Assembly (NCBI GenBank): GCA_946414625.1
Contig: CAMKPI010000057.1
Span: 1-9,071, forward strand
Reading direction: 5' to 3'
From: an uncultured Spirochaetaceae bacterium
GTDB taxonomy: Bacteria; Spirochaetota; Spirochaetia; Sphaerochaetales; Sphaerochaetaceae
DNA length: 9,071 bases
Shown: positions 1 to 6,303 of the stretch, piece after piece
Layout of the letters: every line of letters starts with the position of its first letter
Position numbering within the stretch: the first letter of the stretch is position 1
The notes under the pieces: model-generated
Databases searched by the model: none
The model's input: only the letters and a program-made list of their open reading frames with translations
What the model was told of the DNA's origin: nothing
Position numbers and translations under genes: made by a program

Positions 1-1
1 T

Positions 2-90
2 GACCGCCCTTGTCTCAGAGACGCCTCCTGGATGGTGAGTGCGGAGGCTCGCTTTATACCGACGATACGACCGCCATTGTCTCAGAGGCG
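2..90. repeat. Two-copy direct repeat of about 22 bp spaced 67 bp apart
   Basis: A 22-bp block beginning gaccgcc and ending in a cg pair occurs at 2-23 and again at 69-90 with two substitutions (c/a and a/g). The shared core is ttgtctcagag. The first copy contains the odd palindrome gtctc-a-gagac at 12-22, which the second copy has partly lost. The 45 bases between copies do not align with the sequence after the second copy, so this is a dispersed pair and not a clean tandem array. An earlier copy could lie left of the window. Confidence 0.6.
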
Positions 91-174
91 ACCCCGTTCA
101 CAGGGGTGCGCTTCGCCTGCAGCGCGGCTCCGTATGCGGCAGCAAAGCTGCATACGGAGCACAGAATGCTGTGC
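12..174. other. Cluster of consecutive inverted repeats (possible structured RNA)
   Basis: Perfect inverted repeats follow one another. They are gtctc/gagac (12-16 with 18-22), gcctcc/ggaggc (23-28 with 43-48), acccc/ggggt (91-95 with 103-107), gcgct/agcgc (108-112 with 121-125), gctccgtatgc/gcatacggagc (127-137 with 150-160, inner agc-aaa-gct at 141-149) and gcacag/ctgtgc (159-164 with 169-174). The 11-bp pair is the strongest. Nothing matches tRNA, rRNA, tmRNA or another RNA class I know, and no U-run follows, so a plain intrinsic terminator is unlikely. A structured RNA or a protein-binding element is possible. Folding is inferred from base pairing only. Confidence 0.45.
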
Positions 175-180
175 ACAGTG

Positions 181-372
181 GGTTGTATTCGAAGAGTCTT
201 ACTCTGTCTGACCAGATACAATCTTGGGGGTTGTATCTGGTGTGTCTGACTCTGCCTGACCTGATACAGCCTTAGGGGTTATATTCGGTGTGTCTTACTT
301 CGTCCGACCTGACACAGCCTTGCGGGTTGTATTCGGTGTGTCTGACACTGTCCGACCAGATACAGCCTTGGA
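181..372. repeat. Tandem array of four imperfect 48-bp repeats
   Basis: Units run 181-228, 229-276, 277-324 and 325-372. Each begins ggtt(g/a)tat, carries a central gtctgac/gtccgac block and ends in ga(t/c)acagcctt or a close variant. Adjacent units differ at several positions, so the array is old or evolving loosely. The period of 48 is divisible by three, which keeps frames open through it on both strands. The junction of units 1 and 2 forms a perfect 11-bp inverted repeat, accagatacaa (211-221) with ttgtatctggt (231-241), around a 9-base loop. The other junctions keep only part of it. The array ends 31 bases from the stop codon of the TatD-family gene. Confidence 0.9.
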
Positions 373-389
373 AGCCGGAACTACTGAAG

Positions 390-404
390 AACAGCGCCCC
401 TGTT
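390..404 (-). terminator. Possible weak hairpin at the 3' end of the minus-strand operon
   Basis: The bases form aacag-(gggcg)-ctgtt on the minus strand, a 5-bp stem touching the TAA stop of the TatD-family gene. It is followed by cttcag and not by a run of T, so it is a poor intrinsic terminator. The larger inverted repeat at 211-241 and the hairpin cluster at 127-160 are alternative ends for the transcript. I see no classical terminator for this operon within the window. Confidence 0.2.
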
Positions 405-1228
405 TATTCCACGAAGTCTTGAAAATTCTCAAAAACGCGTTCAGAGAGCTCTTCAACGGATATCGAGAGAACCTCAGCGATGCACTGATAAGTGTGGATG
501 ATGTTCTTTGAACTGTTCGCACGCCCGCGCTTCGGCGCGGGCGAGAGGTACGGGGCATCTGTTTCGATGAGGAGTCTTTCCCGCGGGACGAAACGGAGCG
601 TGTCGCGGAGGGCGGAATTTGCCTTGTATGTGATGTTTCCGGCGTAGCTGATTTTGTAGCCCAGATCCAAAGCGGTTCTGAGCAGCATGGCACCACCGGA
701 GAAACAGTGCAGCACACCTGTGAGAGCAGGATGTTTTTTTATGGCCTCGGCTGTAGCCTCCTCCGCATCGCGGGAATGGATGATGATTTTTTTCCCGCTC
801 TTTTCGGCGAAAAGCGCGTTGAGGTCGAAAAGATATTCCTGAATTTCCTTCCCGCCGTATTCAGGCCAGTGGAAATCAAAGCCGAACTCTCCTATAAAAT
901 CAGGTTTGTATTTTTCTGCAAGATGAGAAAATATATCAAATTCTCCCTTGAGTGCCTCGCTGGATTTGCCACAAGTCTCCCACGGACCCATTCCTGCGGA
1001 AATGAAGATCTCTGGTCTGTCGTTTTTCGGGATCGAGGAAAGGGTTTTTTCCAGCAGGGAGACGCGTTCCGGCAGGTCGGCGTGTTTTGTGCCGATGTCT
1101 ATGCCCGCTCTGATGGAGGAGATGCTTTCTTCTGCGGAGAGTCCGCGCCCCACAATGTCAGTGAGGTGGAAGTGGCTGTCGATGAGATGGCTTTCCGGCT
1201 TCTGAAAATAGGGAACGCTGTCCGGCAT
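404..1228 (-). CDS. TatD-family metal-dependent deoxyribonuclease/hydrolase
   Basis: Encodes 274 residues, a normal length for TatD-family TIM-barrel hydrolases. These use two divalent metals and act as 3'-5' exonucleases or DNases in the cytoplasm. The expected metal and active-site motifs occur in order: D17-S-H19-F-H21 at the N-terminus, GEFGFDFH near residue 115, IIIHSRDA near 150, LHCFSGG near 175 and LIETDAPYLSP near 220. I chose the ATG at 1228 because the protein then begins just before the DxHxH strand and lies 4 bases after the nrnA stop. The frame stays open upstream to 1444, but that part lies inside nrnA and has no family resemblance. It is the last gene of the tig operon. Paralogues (TatD, YcfH, YjjV types) cannot be told apart here, so no symbol is given. 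Confidence 0.94.
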   Translation of the reverse strand: MPDSVPYFQKPESHLIDSHFHLTDIVGRGLSAEESISSIRAGIDIGTKHADLPERVSLLEKTLSSIPKNDRPEIFISAGMGPWETCGKSSEALKGEFDIFSHLAEKYKPDFIGEFGFDFHWPEYGGKEIQEYLFDLNALFAEKSGKKIIIHSRDAEEATAEAIKKHPALTGVLHCFSGGAMLLRTALDLGYKISYAGNITYKANSALRDTLRFVPRERLLIETDAPYLSPAPKRGRANSSKNIIHTYQCIAEVLSISVEELSERVFENFQDFVE

Positions 1229-1232
1229 GCGT

Positions 1233-2348
1233 CTATTCCGTTTGATTTGTTCGATTCTGCTCTTCCTTGTTCGAGCGGCGAATGTTGGATGTGGCAGAGG
1301 AGCCTGGTGAACCGGAAGAGTCTGCCTGGAGGTCAAAGTATTCCCCGAATTTGGCGAGTACGCGCATCTTGACTTCTTCGTATGGGGCGGCGACGGTAAA
1401 TCCCGCCGCTTTCCTGTGTCCGCCTCCGCCGAATGCTGCAGCAAAGGCTCCGGCGTCGAAATCGCTTCCTTCTGTAACCCTGAGCCCTGCCTCGATACCG
1501 CCGGGAACCTTCCCGGAAACCTTCAGAAAGCACACTGCTTCCGCGTTTTTCAGAGACAGAAGCTCCCTGTATAGCTCGTCCGAAGCACGGGCGTCCTCGC
1601 CGTAAGTTTCCTTGTCTCCAGCCTCTTCATGCGAGAAGAGGAGCTTCCCGCCGAATAAAACCTCGGTACGACGTATCATCTCGCTCAGATATTTCAGAGC
1701 GGCGAAAGGTCGTCCGGAATTAAGAGTCTCGTATTCTTTTGCAGGATTCACTCCGTGGCGGACAAGCTCTGCCACGATTTCGAATACTTCCGAGCTGCCT
1801 TTTCCGACAAAGCGAAAGAAACCGCTGTCTGTGGCAAAGCCCCGGAAGATGAGGGTCGCCGCCTCGCTGTCGAGTTCGACATCGAGCGCTTTGAAAAGTT
1901 TGTAGACAAGAAGCGTTGTGGAAGGGCTCTTCGGTACAATGTAGGCGTTCCGGGAGAACGGATCGGATGTGGCGTGATGGTCTATGATAAGGCAGGTGAA
2001 GCTTTCAAACAAATTGCCTTTCGATCCGAGCCTGTCTTTCGACGCGCAGTCAACTGCAATGCCGAGGGTCTCGGGAGAGAGCCAGTCCTCTGGAATCTGC
2101 GCGGCGAGCGACGACTCGAAGAGCCTTATCTCCGGCCTTGAGAAGGAGCCGTCGTTCACAAGAAGATATTCTTTTCCGAGTTTTTCAAGCAGGTGCCCCA
2201 TTGCAAGGACGGAGTTTGCCGCGTCTCCGTCCGGGTTCAAATGACCGGAGACCACAACCCGGTGAGCCCCGCGGATAAGGTTCAAAACGCTTTCAGGTAC
2301 CGGAGGGAATGTTATTGGAGATGAATCGGTTTCCGCCGCAGCATTCAT
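1233..2348 (-). CDS. nrnA: DHH/DHHA1 phosphoesterase, bifunctional oligoribonuclease / pAp phosphatase (NrnA type)
   Basis: Encodes 371 residues. NrnA-type enzymes degrade the 2-5 nt RNA fragments left by other RNases and dephosphorylate 3'-phosphoadenosine 5'-phosphate, replacing Orn in many bacteria. The DHH domain shows H36-LNPDGD with D40 and D42, D100 in AVDCAS, D123-H124-H125, and D174 in TDSGFF. The C-terminal DHHA1 domain has the substrate-binding GGGGH at 307-311 followed by RKAAGF. Residues from about 341 to the end form a Ser/Asn/Gln/Glu-rich hydrophilic tail not needed by the fold. The ATG at 2348 is 8 bases after the clpX stop, with gaggg about 11 bases upstream, overlapping the end of clpX. 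The family usually has about 310-340 residues, so the extra length comes from the N-terminal dozen and this tail. Confidence 0.92.
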   Translation of the reverse strand: MNAAAETDSSPITFPPVPESVLNLIRGAHRVVVSGHLNPDGDAANSVLAMGHLLEKLGKEYLLVNDGSFSRPEIRLFESSLAAQIPEDWLSPETLGIAVDCASKDRLGSKGNLFESFTCLIIDHHATSDPFSRNAYIVPKSPSTTLLVYKLFKALDVELDSEAATLIFRGFATDSGFFRFVGKGSSEVFEIVAELVRHGVNPAKEYETLNSGRPFAALKYLSEMIRRTEVLFGGKLLFSHEEAGDKETYGEDARASDELYRELLSLKNAEAVCFLKVSGKVPGGIEAGLRVTEGSDFDAGAFAAAFGGGGHRKAAGFTVAAPYEEVKMRVLAKFGEYFDLQADSSGSPGSSATSNIRRSNKEEQNRTNQTE

Positions 2349-2356
2349 GGTATGCG

Positions 2357-3586
2357 TCAGCCCCTCACAAGGCGCGGCGGATTTTCTTTCCGGATAACGT
2401 CGCGGTCGATGATAACCTGCTTTATGCTCTTGTCGCTGGGAACACCAAACATAACGTCCATCATTGCTTCTTCAACAATGCTGCGCAGTCCACGAGCCCC
2501 CGTTTTCTGTCTGTAAGCAGTCTCGGCAATCTCCGAGACCGCGTCGTCCGTGAAGACCAAATCCACATTGTCCAGGGCAAGGGATGCCTTGTACTGCTTG
2601 ACGATGGAGTTTGCCGGCTCTGTCAGAATCCTCTTCAGATCCTCAACCTTCAGCTCGTTTAGTCCTACATGGATCGGCAGGCGGCCGATGAACTCGGGGA
2701 TTAGCCCAAATTTTATCAAGTCGTCCGGGAGAATTGAGGAGTACAGCTCCTCCAGGTTCTTTTCGCGTGACTCGATGATGTCGGTTCCGAAACCCATCGA
2801 GGAGGATGCCATCCGTTTCTCTATGATCTTGTCCAGTCCGACGAACGCGCCTCCGCAGATGAAGAGGATGTTTGATGTGTTTATTTTGATCGTTTCCTGG
2901 TTGGGATGCTTCCTGCCGCCCTGCGGCGGGACGTTTGCAACAGTTCCTTCGATAATCTTCAGAAGTGCCTGCTGCACGCCTTCTCCCGAAACATCGCGGG
3001 TGATCGAGACGTTCTCGCCTTTTTTTGCGATCTTGTCAACCTCATCTATGAAGATGATGCCGTTCTCAGCCGCAGGAATGTTGAAGTCCGCGTCCTGCAG
3101 CAGCTTCAGCAGAATGTTCTCCACGTCTTCGCCGACATAGCCCGCTTCGGTGATTGTTGTGGCGTCCGCGATGGCAAACGGCACCTGGAGCTTCTTTGCA
3201 AGCGTTCTCGCAAGGAGGGTTTTTCCTGTGCCTGTAGGTCCCACTATGAGGATGTTGCTTTTATCAACGGCAACTCCACTGTCGGAGAGGCGATCGGCGA
3301 ACTTCACCTTTTTGTAATGGTTGTAAACAGCAACGGAAAGGACTTTTTTTGCCCTTTCCTGGCCTATCACGTATTCGTCGAGGTGTTCTTTCAGCTCCTT
3401 TGGGGTCGGAAGCTCTCCGGAAAGACGGGTGCCGGACATTATTGTGTCCAGCTCGTTCATCTCCAGGATGTTTTGGCTGTCGCGGGCACATGAGGCGCAA
3501 ATCGACGCTCCCGACGGGCTTGTCACCAAAGGCACGTCCTGCCGTCCGCAGAAGGAGCATTCTCTCTGTTTTTTTCCGAAGCTCAT
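2357..3586 (-). CDS. clpX: ATP-dependent Clp protease ATP-binding subunit ClpX
   Basis: Encodes 409 residues, full length for ClpX, the AAA+ hexamer that unfolds tagged proteins and feeds them to ClpP. The N-terminal zinc-binding domain has C10, C13, C30 and C33. Walker A is GPTGTGKT at 116-123 and Walker B is IIFIDEVDK at 177-185. The substrate-gripping pore loop GYVG is at 149-152 and the RKH loop at 225-227. The sensor/arginine-finger region is GLIPEFIGRLP at 294-304, and sensor 2 is GARGL at 363-367. The ClpP-docking loop reads MGF (264-266) where Escherichia coli has IGF. Its ATG overlaps the clpP stop as ATGA, and aaggag sits 5 bases upstream, so translation is probably coupled to clpP. 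No defect is visible. Confidence 0.98.
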   Translation of the reverse strand: MSFGKKQRECSFCGRQDVPLVTSPSGASICASCARDSQNILEMNELDTIMSGTRLSGELPTPKELKEHLDEYVIGQERAKKVLSVAVYNHYKKVKFADRLSDSGVAVDKSNILIVGPTGTGKTLLARTLAKKLQVPFAIADATTITEAGYVGEDVENILLKLLQDADFNIPAAENGIIFIDEVDKIAKKGENVSITRDVSGEGVQQALLKIIEGTVANVPPQGGRKHPNQETIKINTSNILFICGGAFVGLDKIIEKRMASSSMGFGTDIIESREKNLEELYSSILPDDLIKFGLIPEFIGRLPIHVGLNELKVEDLKRILTEPANSIVKQYKASLALDNVDLVFTDDAVSEIAETAYRQKTGARGLRSIVEEAMMDVMFGVPSDKSIKQVIIDRDVIRKENPPRLVRG

Positions 3587-4194
3587 CTGTTCTCCTTCTT
3601 GCTCTTCAGGATCCTGTCCACAATCTTGTATTCAAGGGCTTGTTCCGCAGTCATGAAGCAATCTCGCCTCATGTCTTCCTCCACCTCGACCTGCGTCTTG
3701 CCCGTGTGTCGGGCGATGATGTTTATGTAGATGTTTTTCAGTCTAAGTATTTCTTTGGACTGTATCGAGATGTCGCTTGCCTGTCCCTGAACGCCGCCCC
3801 ACGGCTGGTGGATCATCACTCGGGCCGTCGGAAGGCAAATCCTGCCTCCCGCGCTGCCTCCTGCGAGGATGAGAGCCGCCATGCTGCACGCCTGACCCAG
3901 GCATATCGTGTTCACGGGCGGACTTATGTACTGCATTGTGTCGTAGATCGCAAGTCCCGCCGTGACGGCTCCGCCCGGGGAATTGATGTAGAGGTTTATC
4001 TCTTTTTTCGGATCTTCCGCCTCGAGGAAGAGCATCTGCGCTATGACAAGATTCGCCGTTTCGTCGGAAATTTCCCCGTCTATGAAGACGATCCGCTCTT
4101 TCAGCAGGCGGCTGTAGATGTCGTAGGCTCGCTCAGTGACCCCCGTTGTGTCAACCACGGTCGGGATGACGTATGATTTAGGTGTTGTGTTCAT
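3583..4194 (-). CDS. clpP: ATP-dependent Clp protease proteolytic subunit ClpP
   Basis: Encodes 203 residues, the usual ClpP size. It is the serine peptidase that forms the double-heptamer chamber used by ClpX. The catalytic triad is S104 in GQACSMAA, H129 in MIHQPWGG and D178 in RRDCF. The axial-loop and handle region begins with the typical VIPTVVDTT and ERAYDIYSRLLKERIVF. I chose the ATG at 4194 because the protein then starts just before the conserved IPTVV segment. An in-frame GTG at 4242 would add 16 residues and overlap the tig stop as GTGA. Neither start has a strong ribosome binding site (gagaa before the ATG), so the coupled GTG start stays possible. The residue before the catalytic serine is Cys, where Ala or Ser is more common. 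Confidence 0.97.
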   Translation of the reverse strand: MNTTPKSYVIPTVVDTTGVTERAYDIYSRLLKERIVFIDGEISDETANLVIAQMLFLEAEDPKKEINLYINSPGGAVTAGLAIYDTMQYISPPVNTICLGQACSMAALILAGGSAGGRICLPTARVMIHQPWGGVQGQASDISIQSKEILRLKNIYINIIARHTGKTQVEVEEDMRRDCFMTAEQALEYKIVDRILKSKKENR

Positions 4195-4238
4195 TTCTCT
4201 ATATTTCAATAAGTTGAAACGGTTTTTGGACTCTTGGA

Positions 4239-5615
4239 TCACTGGTCGGATTTCTGTTCTCCGTCCGCGGGTGCATCTGTCGACGCCTCGCCTTCCGTCT
4301 TTGGCTCGTCCGTTTTTTCTACGAACGTGTTGTTTTCCAAAAGATAGTCCTGAGCCTTCCTGTATTTCACGTCGTCCTCGGCGTACATCTTTATCACGTC
4401 GTAGTTCGGCGAATCCTCTGTAATGTTCTCACCGTAGTTTTTGATGGCCTCGGAGATCTCCTCCGCTGTCGGCTCGGCTTTCTGTTCTTCCTTCACAGCC
4501 TCGATAATGAGCTGTCCCTTCAGGTTTTCAAGGCACGCGGTGCGGTTGGTGTTCATGAATTCCTCTTTTCCACCACCGCCGTTCAGGCTCATGAAGCGCT
4601 CCACATCCGCTTCTTTCATTCCGCCAAAGCGGGACACGAACTGTCTCCACTGGCTGTCGAGCTCGGCTTCCAGCATGCTCGCGGGAACCGGAATCTCCAC
4701 TCTTGACATGATGTCTTTCACAACAGCGTCGAGCTTGTACGCCCTGTTGTCGCTTTCGGCATGCTCTTCAAGATGCGCGCGGGTGCCTCTCTTCAGGTCG
4801 TCCACGGTCTTGTATTCTTCTTTCACATCCTGGGCGAAGTCGTCATCGAGGGCGGGGATGTCGCGGTATTTCACTTCCTTGATCTTTACGCTGATTTTCA
4901 CCGTGCGTCCGAGGTAGTCTGTTCCCATGCCGCTGTCGTCGCCGTATGTCTTCTCTATCACGCGCTCGTCTGAGCGTTTCATCCCGATGATGTCACGGTC
5001 GAGCTTGTAGAAGTTGTAGGACGAACCCACTGTGAAGGTGAAGTCCTCCCGTTTGGTGGCTTCCAGAACTGTGCCATCTTCGGAGAGTTCGGCGTAGTCG
5101 AGCGTCACGATGTCTCCTTCGGCTATCTCGCCGTCCTTCGACACAACCATTGCGTTCTGGTTACGCAGAGCTTCGATTTCCCTGTCGACTTCCTCGTCGG
5201 TCACGTGCGTCTGTCGGGCTGCTATGGTAAGCCCGGTGTGCTGGGGCAGTGTGAACTGCGGCACCACGTCGTATATCACGCTGTAGGTGATATCAGTGTT
5301 GGGCTTGAACGGGAGAAGAGATTCCTCGTTCTGGAGAACCGGGGTGGAGTATGGAAGCGGCTGCTCCTTCTTATCCAGCGTATTGTAGGATTCCTTCAGG
5401 AATTCTTCCATCAGACGGAAGGTACTCTCCTCGCGGATCTGGCTGCCGTATTTGCTTTCAACCACAGGGATTGGCGCTTTGCCAGGCCTGAAGCCTTTGA
5501 TGGTGAGCTTTTTCGCATAGTCCTTTATCGCCTTGCTGTACGCTTCTTCGATTTTGTCCGCCTGGAGCGTCAAGACCAGCTCCACAGATGAATTCTCCAG
5601 TTTTTTAAGTTCCAT
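4239..5615 (-). CDS. tig: Trigger factor, ribosome-associated chaperone / peptidyl-prolyl isomerase
   Basis: Encodes 458 residues, slightly longer than the usual 430-450. Trigger factor binds the ribosomal exit tunnel and shields nascent chains. The N-terminal ribosome-binding domain carries the signature GFRPGKAP at 41-48. A central FKBP-like isomerase domain follows, starting near EGDIVTLDYA and running through YLGRTVKISVKIKEVK. The long helical C-terminal domain then runs on, including PALDDDFAQDV and the helix with SQWRQFVSRFGG. The last 25 or so residues are an acidic Glu/Asp/Thr/Ala tail of low complexity. The ATG at 5615 has gagga 5 bases upstream. It is the first gene of the operon that continues into clpP, the usual pairing of a nascent-chain chaperone with ClpXP. 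It is probably expressed from the promoter at 5798-5825. Confidence 0.97.
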   Translation of the reverse strand: MELKKLENSSVELVLTLQADKIEEAYSKAIKDYAKKLTIKGFRPGKAPIPVVESKYGSQIREESTFRLMEEFLKESYNTLDKKEQPLPYSTPVLQNEESLLPFKPNTDITYSVIYDVVPQFTLPQHTGLTIAARQTHVTDEEVDREIEALRNQNAMVVSKDGEIAEGDIVTLDYAELSEDGTVLEATKREDFTFTVGSSYNFYKLDRDIIGMKRSDERVIEKTYGDDSGMGTDYLGRTVKISVKIKEVKYRDIPALDDDFAQDVKEEYKTVDDLKRGTRAHLEEHAESDNRAYKLDAVVKDIMSRVEIPVPASMLEAELDSQWRQFVSRFGGMKEADVERFMSLNGGGGKEEFMNTNRTACLENLKGQLIIEAVKEEQKAEPTAEEISEAIKNYGENITEDSPNYDVIKMYAEDDVKYRKAQDYLLENNTFVEKTDEPKTEGEASTDAPADGEQKSDQ

Positions 5616-5791
5616 AAAAATCCTCGCTTCGCGGGCCCTGCCTTGTTTCGCGCTGTGTTACGCCGTTTTTCCGCTTTACAGTGGGAAAACTCATCCTGAT
5701 GCACAGGTGCAGACTATCTCATCTTGCATCGTTTGCATGTATGCGTGCCTCGGATGCGGCGACCTTAGTCGCAGTCAGACCACGCGAGCCC
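5616..5791 (-). other. Predicted long 5' leader of the tig-clpP-clpX operon
   Basis: If the promoter at 5798-5825 is correct, the transcript has a leader of about 175 nt before tig. It contains small dyads: gcgac/gtcgc (5759-5763 with 5768-5772), tgcac-ag-gtgca (5700-5711) and ttttcc/ggaaaa (5667-5672 with 5684-5689). None matches a riboswitch or leader-peptide attenuator I recognise, and no HrcA-type CIRCE repeat is visible. The length suggests post-transcriptional control but does not show it. Confidence 0.35.
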
Positions 5792-5797
5792 CTAGAA

Positions 5798-5825
5798 AGT
5801 ATAATATCGTGTCGCATTTTCGCAA
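5798..5825 (-). promoter_or_regulatory. Candidate sigma70-type promoter for the tig operon
   Basis: On the minus strand TTGCGA (5825-5820) and TATACT (5803-5798) are separated by 16 bases. Just upstream is an A/T-rich tract (tgtatttttcaaaaaaat) like an UP element. Transcription would start near 5791. The same -10 region reads TATAAT on the plus strand at 5800-5805, but I find no matching -35 for that direction. Confidence 0.5.
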
Positions 5826-5870
5826 ATTTTTTTGAAAAATACAAGGATTGTGAGAATTACGGACTCCTTC

Positions 5871-6181
5871 GGTCTTTCGCCTGCATTGAGTCTGTCCCGT
5901 GGACCGGCGTTTTTGCTCTTGCCTCGCGCGAATGTTCCATATCCTGGAGGTCTTTCGTCTGCATTGAGTCTGTCCCGTGGACAGACGTATTTGCTCTTGC
6001 CTCGCGCGAATGTTCCATATCCTGGAGGTCTTTCGTCTGCATTGAGTCTGTCCCGTGGACAGACATATTTGCTCTTGCCTCGCTCGAATGTTCCAGATCC
6101 TGGCGGTCTCTCGTCTGCTTTGAGTCTGTCCCGTGGACAGACGTTTTTGCGCTTGCCTCGCGCGAATGTTCCGGCTCCGGC
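5871..6181. repeat. Tandem array of four 78-bp repeats, each with a 19-bp dyad
   Basis: Units run 5871-5948, 5949-6026, 6027-6104 and 6105-6181. The last has one base fewer, and a fragment of a fifth (ggtctttctcctgcc) follows at 6182-6196. Units 1 and 2 differ at 4 of 78 positions, as do units 2 and 3. Unit 4 is more diverged. Each unit carries gtctgtcc-cgt-ggacagac, an 8-bp inverted repeat around a 3-base centre, at 5890-5908, 5968-5986, 6046-6064 and 6124-6142. It is perfect in units 2-4 and damaged in unit 1, where the right arm reads ggaccggc. The array lies between divergent promoters, about 450 bases before the transketolase start. Confidence 0.92.
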
Positions 6182-6303
6182 GGTCTTTCTCCTGCCCCGG
6201 GTAAGCCCGCGTTTGGGCTGTCCTTTGCCCTTGTTTAGAGGAGACGCACCGAGTGAATCCCTCTTCCCGGATGCCGCTCGGAATTGAAAAAAGGCGACAC
6301 TTC

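Larger units (their letters stand above)
1..403. other. Gene-free, hairpin- and repeat-rich region downstream of the minus-strand operon
   Basis: No convincing gene lies here. The open frames that cross it are short, mutually overlapping and run straight through inverted and tandem repeats, with no family resemblance and no good ribosome binding site. What the stretch does hold is a chain of short inverted repeats (12-174), a two-copy 22-bp direct repeat (2-23 and 69-90), four 48-bp tandem repeats (181-372) and a small hairpin at the end of the TatD-family gene (390-404). The left edge of the window cuts the region, so its full extent is unknown. It could be a processed structured RNA, a 3' untranslated tail of the operon, or a relic of repeated DNA. 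Confidence 0.7.

Noticed and set aside
127..160. tRNA or intrinsic terminator
   Set aside because: There is no cloverleaf or T-loop consensus, and no T-run follows the stem on either strand.
1229..1444. N-terminal extension of the TatD-family frame
   Set aside because: The extra 72 residues lie inside the nrnA coding region in another frame, are Pro/Arg/Ser-rich and precede the normal TatD start.
3349..4176. 275-residue plus-strand frame antisense to clpX/clpP, and a similar one at 2906-3493
   Set aside because: Both oppose genes with complete catalytic motifs, start without ribosome binding sites and encode Arg/Ser/Cys-rich sequence typical of shadow frames.
5616..5830. HrcA/CIRCE heat-shock operator before tig-clpP-clpX
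   Set aside because: No ttagcactc-n9-gagtgctaa inverted repeat or close variant is present.
5871..6196. CRISPR array
   Set aside because: Units are contiguous with no unique spacers, the 78-bp period is wrong and no cas gene is present.
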